64,000 nucleotides of DNA from an uncultured Erythrobacter sp. GTDB taxonomy: Bacteria; Pseudomonadota; Alphaproteobacteria; Sphingomonadales; Sphingomonadaceae. Positions 1-7,322 of this stretch are shown here, one piece after another. The stretch covers positions 62,001 to 126,000 of the forward strand of contig CANNCZ010000001.1 in the NCBI GenBank assembly GCA_947503275.1. The letters run 5' to 3'. The position numbers and the translations under genes are program-made. Each line of letters begins with the position of its first letter. Position 1 is the first letter of the stretch. The notes under the pieces were generated by a model. It saw only the letters and a list, made by a program, of their open reading frames with translations. It was not told the DNA's origin and did not search any database.

Positions 1-1104
1 CGTTCAAGCTTTGACACGGGCGGCGTATCGCACACGCTCTCATTCGGAGGCGACATAAGCTTTACCCGCCAAGAGGGACTTCGGGATGGCGTCGTTCCGC
101 CATTCGGAGAGAGCTTTCCCAGCCGCGCTTTTCCGGTCACAGACTTTACTCTTGGCGGGATATTTGTCGGTGACGCGATAGAGATCGCGGGCGGCGCGTT
201 CACACTCTACCCGGCGGTCAGGTTCGATTTCTATGATCTGGACCCAACCGACGATCCGCTTTTGCCGAACTTCGCGGCGACGGGCCAAGATGGCTCACGC
301 CTCTCTCCCAAAGTCGGCGCAGTCGTCAAACTGGGCAACGGGGATATCCGTCTTTTCGCAAACTACGCGCAAGGGTTTCGTGCGCCAACGCCGAGCCAAG
401 TGAACAACTTCTTTGAGAACCTGGCATTCGGCTACACCTCCGCTCCCAACCCCGACCTGGAACCAGAGACCAGCGAAACCTTCGAAGGGGGCATCCGCTA
501 CGGCACTGATCAGGTCGATTTGTCACTCACCGGCTTTGTCGCCGATTATGCCAATTTCATCAGTCAGGAACAGGTCGGCGGTTCCTTCACTCCGTTCGAT
601 CCAGCCGTCTTTCAATTCGTCAATCTCGACAGTGTGAAAGTGAACGGTGTGGAGGCGAGGGCCAGCTACCAAGCGGAGAACGGTTTTCGTGCTCGGTTCG
701 CCATCGCCTATGCCGATGGCGAAGTGCAGTCACCCGGCGCGCCTGTCGCTGCACTCTCAACCATTGACCCCCTCAATGCGGTTTTCGGCATCGGCTACCG
801 CGATCCAGACCGCCGGTTCGGAGGCGAGCTTATCGTCACATACAACGCGCGCAAGGAAGCCAACGAGACAGTCGGCGTTTGCGACGGCACCTGTTTCCGC
901 CCGTCAGAATTCGCGATCATTGATGCGACGGCATTCTATCGTTTCAACGACACATTCACGCTGCGCGCGGGCCTCTTCAACATCGCGGATGAGACCTATG
1001 CCTACTGGAACGATGTGCGCGGCCTGACCGACACGTCCGACATCACCGAAGCCTTCACCCAACCCGGTCGCAATTTCAGCGTCTCGCTCAGCGCTACTTT
1101 TTGA
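1..1104 (+). CDS. TonB-dependent receptor, haem/transferrin-type, C-terminal part (5' truncated by window)
   Basis: The frame is open from base 1, so this is the 3' part of a longer gene (about 367 residues visible). It encodes the outer-membrane beta-barrel of a TonB-dependent receptor. Visible signs are alternating aromatic strands, the barrel motif NPDLEPETSETFEGGIRY, the late motif LRAGLFNIADETYAYW, and a C-terminal strand ending in Phe (SLSATF). The mix of motifs resembles the haem/haemoglobin/transferrin receptor family; this substrate class is inferred because the plug is outside the window. The ATG at 262 is internal. A DUF6607 gene follows after 18 bp and is probably co-transcribed; that pairing supports an iron/haem-related role. 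Confidence 0.85.
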   Translation, partial: RSSFDTGGVSHTLSFGGDISFTRQEGLRDGVVPPFGESFPSRAFPVTDFTLGGIFVGDAIEIAGGAFTLYPAVRFDFYDLDPTDDPLLPNFAATGQDGSRLSPKVGAVVKLGNGDIRLFANYAQGFRAPTPSQVNNFFENLAFGYTSAPNPDLEPETSETFEGGIRYGTDQVDLSLTGFVADYANFISQEQVGGSFTPFDPAVFQFVNLDSVKVNGVEARASYQAENGFRARFAIAYADGEVQSPGAPVAALSTIDPLNAVFGIGYRDPDRRFGGELIVTYNARKEANETVGVCDGTCFRPSEFAIIDATAFYRFNDTFTLRAGLFNIADETYAYWNDVRGLTDTSDITEAFTQPGRNFSVSLSATF

Positions 1105-1122
1105 TTCTAGGAGAATGAACCC

Positions 1123-2145
1123 ATGAAACTCACAAACCTAATTGGCGGCGCCGTTTGCGCCATCGCTCTCGCCACCAGCCCCGCGCTTGCGGACGATCCG
1201 GTGGGTGAACGCACCCAAGCGCAGGAACAGGCATCTTTCCAAGCGGACCGCGCCGATATCCTCGCGATGGCAGGCGATTTCCGCGTTACCTTCGACATGA
1301 AAGAGACGACCCCGTGGCGCGAAGATTATGAGCCGATCGATGCCAAAATCTCAGGCGGTCATGAAAGCGTGCGGGTGATTGAGGATACGGGCCGCAAGAT
1401 CGTGCTGCAGCATTTGTTGGTTGTGGGATCAGACGATAACCCGTTTGTGATCAAACACTGGCGTCAAGATTGGGAATATGAACCTGAGCAAATCCTGACC
1501 TACAACAGCGCCGGACAATGGGTGCTCGAAGATGTTCCGGAAGCGATGCGGGCAGGGCGATGGTCGCAAACCGTCTATCAGGTCGATGACAGCCCGCGTT
1601 ATGCGGGATGGGGCCAATGGCAGACGACCAATGGCGTGCGCCGTTGGCGATCAAATTGGACCGTTCGCCCGCTGGCACGCCGCGATGCGACCCGGAACCC
1701 GGACTATGATCACTACCAATCAATCAACCGTCATCAGCCATTCCCCGGTGGTTGGATCCACTGGCAGGACAATACAAAGATGAAATGGGTCGACGGTGAA
1801 GCTGTGCCTTATGTGCAGGAAAGCGTCCTTAACACCTATGTCGCCTTCGATGGTTATCCGACCGATGCCGCCGATGCCTATTGGGCAGCAACTGAGGATT
1901 ACTGGGCCGTCGTGCGCGCGGAATGGGACAAAGCCATTGCAAGCGGCAATGGCGTGACTGTCGAGGAAGAGGCCAACACAGGTACCGTGATCAGTGGGCG
2001 CTTGCTGGAGATGGGGACGCAAGTCCACATGGGCGAGATGGAGCAGGTGGCTGCAATCGCTGAGGCTCAGACGCTCATTCGGACCGCTGCGTCAGCACCA
2101 GCGACCGCTATGGCTAGCGCAGATGCGGATGATGTGGGGTACTAG
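1123..2145 (+). CDS. DUF6607 family exported protein
   Basis: This 340-residue protein has a clear Sec signal peptide (MKLTNLIGG..., cleavage near ALA-DD, about residue 24) and a Trp/Tyr-rich mature part with motifs such as HWRQDWEYEP, GWIHWQDNT and KMKWVDGE, characteristic of DUF6607. No enzymatic function is established that I can name. The start is supported by AGGAG about 8 bases upstream. It directly follows the TonB receptor, so a periplasmic role in iron or haem handling is plausible, but only by context. The C-terminus is Ala-rich and low in complexity. Confidence 0.8.
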   Translation: MKLTNLIGGAVCAIALATSPALADDPVGERTQAQEQASFQADRADILAMAGDFRVTFDMKETTPWREDYEPIDAKISGGHESVRVIEDTGRKIVLQHLLVVGSDDNPFVIKHWRQDWEYEPEQILTYNSAGQWVLEDVPEAMRAGRWSQTVYQVDDSPRYAGWGQWQTTNGVRRWRSNWTVRPLARRDATRNPDYDHYQSINRHQPFPGGWIHWQDNTKMKWVDGEAVPYVQESVLNTYVAFDGYPTDAADAYWAATEDYWAVVRAEWDKAIASGNGVTVEEEANTGTVISGRLLEMGTQVHMGEMEQVAAIAEAQTLIRTAASAPATAMASADADDVGY

Positions 2146-2202
2146 CGGGGTAGAGCAACATGTTCGACCCACCACCACTCCAACTTGCAGGCAACCCTCT
2201 CC

Positions 2203-3786
2203 CTACCAGAGGTAGGCGTAGAGACCGATGAGGATCGCGATGGTGAGGGTTGCCAGCGTGTTGAACAGCGCGCTGGTGGCAAAGGCGATGTCGCCCAGCT
2301 TTACCGTCTGCTCCTCATCGGGGGCCGCCGTCATCCGCGAGACGACGGCTGCTGCTACCAGACCAATGAGGAACACGATCCAGATCCGCACCACAAATGG
2401 CAGATCGGGCAGAACCGCATTGACGATGATGTTGAGCGCAACCGATCCGATCAGCGCAGTGAAAGCGCCAGCCGCATTCGCTCGCTTGTCAAAGAAGCCC
2501 AGCAAAAACACGATCACCACGCCCGGCGCGATATAGCCGGTGTATTCCTGAACCGTCTGAAACGCGCTTTCAAAGCCGCCCAAGAATGGTCGGGCCAGAA
2601 CCAGTGCCAGAACCATAGCGGTGAAGGCTGCCACGCGGCCAACGGTCACATAATGCTGCTCGGTCTCATCGGGCTTCACGCTGCGATAGAGGTCCATGGT
2701 GAAGATGGTCGAGATTGAATTCATCATCGAGGCGAGTGAGCTCACCACCGCCGCGATTAGGGCGGCGAACACCAGACCGCGCAGACCAGCGGGCGCAAAG
2801 CCCATCAGCTCGCCGTAAGTCCGGTCTGAACGCTCAGCCAGAGCCGCGCCATCCAACGCGCCTTGCTGAGCCAGAATGACCGCAGCAATGCCCGGGATCA
2901 CAACGATAAACGGCACAACCAGTTTGAGGAACGCAGCAAAGGCCAAGCCCTTTTGCGCTTCGCCCAGACTCTCGGCGCCCAGCGCACGCTGAATGATGTA
3001 CTGGTTAAAGCCCCAATAGCTGAAGTGCAGCACCCACAGCCCGCCAAGCAGCGTCCAGATGCCCGGTAAGTCATTATAGGCCGGATGATCATTATCGAGG
3101 ATCATCTCAAAGTGGCCCGGCATCTCGCCTGCCAGATAGCTCAGCCCGCCCAGCGCGCCGTCTGCGGGTAGAGCGTCCAATGCAAACCAAGTGATCGCAA
3201 AGCCGCCCAGGATCAGGATCACGACCTGAATGATGTCAGTCAGCGCAACCGCCTTAAGCCCGCCATAGAGCGAGTAGAGCGCAGCAAATGCCGCCAGCGC
3301 CGCCATAGACGTCAGAACGCCCCAGCCGGTCAGGCTCTCCACCGCAAGACCGCCCAGCCACAGCACGGTGGTGAGGTTTACTGCGGTGTACAAAGCGACC
3401 CAGAACACGCTCATCAGCGTCTTTACGCCGCTGCCATAACGCTGCTCCAGGAATTGCGGCATTGTGTAAATGCGCCGCTTCAAAAAGATCGGTAGGAAGT
3501 ATTTCGCAACGATGATCAGGACCAAGGCCGCCTGCCATTCATACGCCGCAATTGCGATGCCCACGGCAAAGCCCTGACCCGATTGACCGATGATCTGTTC
3601 GGCTGAAATGTTTGAGGCAATCAACGAGGCACCAATCGCCCACCACGGCAAAGCGCGACCGGCAAGGAAGTAATCCTCAGTGTTCTTGTCGCGACCCTTC
3701 GGCTCGCGGCTCACAGCCAAAGCGATCCCTAGCAACGCAACCGCATAGCCTGCAATAATAACGATATCGATCGTCTCAAGCGTCAC
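2203..3786 (-). CDS. SLC5-family sodium/solute symporter (SGLT-like sugar transporter)
   Basis: A 527-residue inner-membrane protein with about 14 hydrophobic segments and sodium:solute symporter signatures: EDYFLAGRALPWWAIGASLIASNIS near the N-terminus and a GFNQYIIQRALGA region in the middle. It resembles vSGLT-like sugar symporters, so uptake of glucose or small glucosides is likely. The start is GTG at 3786, chosen because AGGGGAT lies about 8 bases upstream. It is the last gene of the leftward glucan operon, 56 bp after the GH3 gene, and should import the monosaccharide released by the two periplasmic hydrolases. Confidence 0.88.
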   Translation of the reverse strand: MTLETIDIVIIAGYAVALLGIALAVSREPKGRDKNTEDYFLAGRALPWWAIGASLIASNISAEQIIGQSGQGFAVGIAIAAYEWQAALVLIIVAKYFLPIFLKRRIYTMPQFLEQRYGSGVKTLMSVFWVALYTAVNLTTVLWLGGLAVESLTGWGVLTSMAALAAFAALYSLYGGLKAVALTDIIQVVILILGGFAITWFALDALPADGALGGLSYLAGEMPGHFEMILDNDHPAYNDLPGIWTLLGGLWVLHFSYWGFNQYIIQRALGAESLGEAQKGLAFAAFLKLVVPFIVVIPGIAAVILAQQGALDGAALAERSDRTYGELMGFAPAGLRGLVFAALIAAVVSSLASMMNSISTIFTMDLYRSVKPDETEQHYVTVGRVAAFTAMVLALVLARPFLGGFESAFQTVQEYTGYIAPGVVIVFLLGFFDKRANAAGAFTALIGSVALNIIVNAVLPDLPFVVRIWIVFLIGLVAAAVVSRMTAAPDEEQTVKLGDIAFATSALFNTLATLTIAILIGLYAYLW

Positions 3787-3842
3787 AATACTATCCCCTC
3801 AAAGCGCCTGTAAGGAGCGCCTTCCTATACCCAAACGGGCCT

Positions 3843-6299
3843 CTATCCGTATATTGAGCACTCGATCTGTTCTGAACCGCGCTCCTCAAAGGCGACCGAG
3901 TGGATCGCGATCTGCGCGGGTCCACTGCTTCGCAAAGCAAACGGTGTCTTCACACGTCCCTTATCCAATCCAGCCTGCTCAAAACAAGCCAGAGGCACGC
4001 GAACAGTGGCCCATCCTTGATCGGTCGCTTGCCGCGCGATTTCAGTGATGTTGAGCAAGCCAGCACAGCCCTCTCCGCAGCCCAGGATCAGCTCAAGCCT
4101 ATCCGTCGTTGCGGCCTCGACATTCCATTCAATCACCAGATCAAGCGAAGATGAAAGACCAGCGGCATCAATGTCGATCTCTCGGTTGGCACGAAGGCTG
4201 TATTGCCCTTGGCCATTGCCATCCCAAGTGATCTCTCGTGCGTCTTCCTGCGCCAAGTGATCGACGCCTTTGACCCTGATCGCTCCCGACAGGCTTTGCC
4301 CTGCGAGTGCTGTCAGCGGAATATTGGCGTTTGAACTGTCGCCAAGAAACACACTGAACCCAGAAGCCGCGTCTCCGCGCGAAAAGACCGTTCCATCAAA
4401 GGCACTGCTCAGATCAATTCCCGGGTCTTCTGAAAACTGCTCCAGCGTTTCTGATGATCCGTAATTGAGTCCATGACCCAGCGAGAACAAAACTTCTTGC
4501 GTGTCCTCACCATTGATCGGCTCTCCATTCCCGAGTGCAGGCCAAGTGAATGAAAGCGTGCCGGTAAAATCATAACGCGGTTCGCCTTGTGCATCTCCGA
4601 CTAGAACATCTGCGATCCCGCCGCCCTCTGTTCCGGGCAGCCATGCCGCAACAAAAGCGTCAGAGGCATTGATATGGGCGTTCACCCACATTGGTCGACC
4701 AGATAGAAACACAGCCACAACCGGTATATTGCGTTCTTTGAACAAATTCAGCAATGCCAGATCATCGCCATCGCTTGTTTCATAGACAAGGTCTGATCGG
4801 TCACCGCGATATTCGGCATAGGGTTCTTCACCAAATATGACGACAGCCACATCGGCATTGACGGACGAAGTTGAACCATTCGCCAATGTCGCGGTCCCGC
4901 CAATCGCTTCGACGGCTTCTTTTAACCCTGCAAAAATGCTCTGCGCGGCCAAAAACTCGTCATTCGCATTGCCAGTGCCTTGCCAATTGAGCGTCCACCC
5001 GCCGGTCTGTTGCTGAATGCTATCCGCGCCGCTGCCTGTCACAATGACATTCTGCCCCGGCTGCAATGGCAAGACTGACCCATTATTCTTGAGCAGCACC
5101 AGCGATTTGCGAACCGCCTCACGAGCAATCGCGCGATGTTCATCAGAGCCAAGCACGGCAGGGATGGTCGCAGAGCGCGCAGACGGTTTCGCCGCATCCA
5201 ATAGGCCTGCTCGGATCTTCACTTTCAAGATCCGCAGCACAGCTTCATCAAGTCGATCAAGATCAAGTTCGCCTGAATTCCCGGCTGCCAACAGCTCGTC
5301 ATAGAGGCCGCGCCAGCTGTCCGGGGCCATATACATATCCAGCCCCGCATCGAGCGCCGCTAGGCATTTGGTCGCAGTGCAACCGGGTATTTCCGCGTGA
5401 CCGTTCCAGTCACCAATTACAAAGCCTTCAAAGCCCAATTCGCCACGCAAATGGTCATCCAGCAGTTCCTTATAGCCATGCATCTTGCGGCCATTCACGC
5501 TGGAGAAGCTCGCCATGACGACTTGCACATCGGCATCAATGGCTGGGCCATAGCCTGCGCCGTGCAACTCCAGCACTTCGGCGAGGTCACCTTCGGTATC
5601 ACCCTTGTCGATGCCTAGACCAGTACCGCCATCACCGATGAAATGCTTGGCCGTCCCGATGACATTCTCACCCATCAGGAAACCATCTTGGCCAGATGCT
5701 CCCTGGAGACCTTCGACCATCGCAGCGGAATAACGAGCGACTATGTCCGGGTTCTCAGAATAGCTTTCATACGTGCGGCCCCAGCGGTCATCGCGGGCAA
5801 CCGCCAATGTCGGGGCGAAGGTCCAGTCGAGCCCCGTAGCCCGGATTTCACGAGCCGTTACCTGCGCAATCCGCCCGATTAGTTCCGCATCATTGGCAGC
5901 GCCAAGCCCGATATTGTGCGGAAAGATCGTTGCCGATTGGAGGTTGTTATGACCGTGCACCGCGTCAGTGCCCCACAAAAGCGGAATACCGACACCGCCA
6001 TCTGATGTGTCAGTGGACGCAGCCCAATATTCATCCGCCAACGCAATCCACTTTTCGGGAAGAGCAGTCTTCCCTCCACCCGGGGCCGAATTGCCTCCGT
6101 TGAGTACCGAACCAAGGTTATACTTCGCCACATCTTCTGGAGTGACAGAGGCGATATCGGCTTGAATAATCTGGCCGACCTTCTCCTCCAACGTCATCCG
6201 ATCCAGCAATTCCTGTGCCCGTGTTTCAACGGGGTCTTGGACAAGCGAGCACGAGGCCAGCAGCGCCATAGACACAAAAGCTATAGCTGCGCGCATCAT
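3843..6299 (-). CDS. Glycoside hydrolase family 3 exo-beta-glucosidase, lipoprotein
   Basis: 818 residues. The N-terminus is a lipoprotein signal with lipobox LASC (Cys17), so the enzyme is probably membrane-anchored on the periplasmic side. GH3 features run in order: substrate-pocket motif GTDAVHGHNN (about 110-119), RWGRTYESYSE (172-182), KHF at 218-220, and nucleophile Asp297 in GFVIGDWNG. The second GH3 domain (about 390-600) and a C-terminal carbohydrate-binding-like domain (about 640-818) follow. It resembles ExoP-type exo-1,3/1,4-beta-glucanases. Its ATG overlaps the GH16 stop (TGATG), with GGGAGAA as SD. Expected role: trimming oligosaccharides produced by the GH16 enzyme to glucose. 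Confidence 0.92.
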   Translation of the reverse strand: MMRAAIAFVSMALLASCSLVQDPVETRAQELLDRMTLEEKVGQIIQADIASVTPEDVAKYNLGSVLNGGNSAPGGGKTALPEKWIALADEYWAASTDTSDGGVGIPLLWGTDAVHGHNNLQSATIFPHNIGLGAANDAELIGRIAQVTAREIRATGLDWTFAPTLAVARDDRWGRTYESYSENPDIVARYSAAMVEGLQGASGQDGFLMGENVIGTAKHFIGDGGTGLGIDKGDTEGDLAEVLELHGAGYGPAIDADVQVVMASFSSVNGRKMHGYKELLDDHLRGELGFEGFVIGDWNGHAEIPGCTATKCLAALDAGLDMYMAPDSWRGLYDELLAAGNSGELDLDRLDEAVLRILKVKIRAGLLDAAKPSARSATIPAVLGSDEHRAIAREAVRKSLVLLKNNGSVLPLQPGQNVIVTGSGADSIQQQTGGWTLNWQGTGNANDEFLAAQSIFAGLKEAVEAIGGTATLANGSTSSVNADVAVVIFGEEPYAEYRGDRSDLVYETSDGDDLALLNLFKERNIPVVAVFLSGRPMWVNAHINASDAFVAAWLPGTEGGGIADVLVGDAQGEPRYDFTGTLSFTWPALGNGEPINGEDTQEVLFSLGHGLNYGSSETLEQFSEDPGIDLSSAFDGTVFSRGDAASGFSVFLGDSSNANIPLTALAGQSLSGAIRVKGVDHLAQEDAREITWDGNGQGQYSLRANREIDIDAAGLSSSLDLVIEWNVEAATTDRLELILGCGEGCAGLLNITEIARQATDQGWATVRVPLACFEQAGLDKGRVKTPFALRSSGPAQIAIHSVAFEERGSEQIECSIYG

Positions 6300-7234
6300 G
6301 GTAGTTCTCCCGCTATTGTAGAGGGCTGATAGACCCGCACGTAATCCACCTCCATCCGGGCTGGAAAGACGTCTTCATCAAGACCTTGCTGGCCACCCCA
6401 AGTGCCGCCCACGGCAAGGTTCAGCAACAGATGCTGTGGCCTCGTGAATGGCCAGCGTTTTCTGTTCGAGCTTTCTTTATTAAACAACCATTTGGGTTGA
6501 TCGTTGACCCCAAACAAAAGAAAATCGGGCGTCCAAAGGAGCTGATACTTCTGCATGGAATCGCATGCGCCGGGCAGATCGTGTTTAGAGGTCATCTGCG
6601 ATCCGCGAGAGAAGTTAAAGGCAGTTGTATGAACGCTATGATGGATCGTCTCCGGCTCGAAGCCGACATGTTCCATAATGTCGATTTCACCTCCGGCGGG
6701 CCATTCAACATCGGGATCTGATGGCAACGTCCAGATCGCAGGCCATGTGCCCAAGCCGCAGGGAATTTTGGCCCGAACTTCAAAGAAGCCATAGGTCCAA
6801 TCGCCAAGGCCTTTGGTCATAAGACGAGCAGAACTGTAATCCTGACCGCCCCAATCAGGGAAATCTGTTTCGTTCAATTCTTCACGGTGCGCTTCGATGA
6901 TGAGGTGGCCATCTTCCACTCGCGAATTCTTAAGTCGAGAGGCCGAATAATACTGCTTCTCATCGTTGTACCAGCCTTCCGCATTGCGATAGACATCGTA
7001 TGTCCATTTCGTTGGGTCAGGCAGGCCGGGTTGGTCGAACTCATCGGACCAAACCAATTCATAGCCGGTTGGAATTCTCGTTTCGACAGTTTCGCCCACG
7101 ACCCTAGGCGAGGCCGGGGCCGTATCTGCGACCAATTCCGATGCGTTTGCGGCGTTATCTTGCCCAATGGCAGCGCCAGCAATTCCAGCCAGCGAGGTGG
7201 CTGTAAGAATACAAATGCTAAGTGATTTCATCAT
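6296..7234 (-). CDS. Glycoside hydrolase family 16 endo-beta-glucanase (laminarinase-like)
   Basis: 312 residues with a Sec signal peptide (cleavage near GAAIGQ, about residue 24). The GH16 catalytic motif is intact as GEIDIME: Glu183 (nucleophile), Asp185 and Glu188 (acid/base). Other family hallmarks are LVWSDEFD, WYNDEKQYY and the late VGGTWGGQQG with VDYVRVYQ at the end. This layout is that of bacterial endo-1,3-beta-glucanases/licheninases rather than agarases or carrageenases, so laminarin or mixed-linkage glucan is the likely substrate. It is translationally coupled to GH3 downstream and separated from the receptor gene by 88 bp carrying a strong hairpin. Confidence 0.92.
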   Translation of the reverse strand: MMKSLSICILTATSLAGIAGAAIGQDNAANASELVADTAPASPRVVGETVETRIPTGYELVWSDEFDQPGLPDPTKWTYDVYRNAEGWYNDEKQYYSASRLKNSRVEDGHLIIEAHREELNETDFPDWGGQDYSSARLMTKGLGDWTYGFFEVRAKIPCGLGTWPAIWTLPSDPDVEWPAGGEIDIMEHVGFEPETIHHSVHTTAFNFSRGSQMTSKHDLPGACDSMQKYQLLWTPDFLLFGVNDQPKWLFNKESSNRKRWPFTRPQHLLLNLAVGGTWGGQQGLDEDVFPARMEVDYVRVYQPSTIAGELP

Positions 7235-7268
7235 AGCTCACCAATTCCATCCAACAACTCACGCCGCA

Positions 7269-7307
7269 GGAATATCAGCGCCTGCCTTCGCAAAGCGCCG
7301 ATATTCC
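7269..7307 (-). promoter_or_regulatory. Intergenic mRNA hairpin between receptor and GH16
   Basis: A perfect 8-bp inverted repeat GGAATATC...GATATTCC has an inner GCGC/GCGC extension, giving a stem of about 12 bp with a 13-nt loop. It lies after the receptor stop and before the GH16 start in the direction of transcription. No U-tract follows, so it looks more like an RNA-processing/stabilising or attenuating element than a full terminator. Function is inferred. Confidence 0.6.
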
Positions 7308-7322
7308 CAGAGCTGCTAACGC

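Noticed and set aside
2185..2718. 177-codon plus-strand frame
   Set aside because: It is antisense to the SLC5 transporter, with His/Arg/Gln-rich shadow composition.
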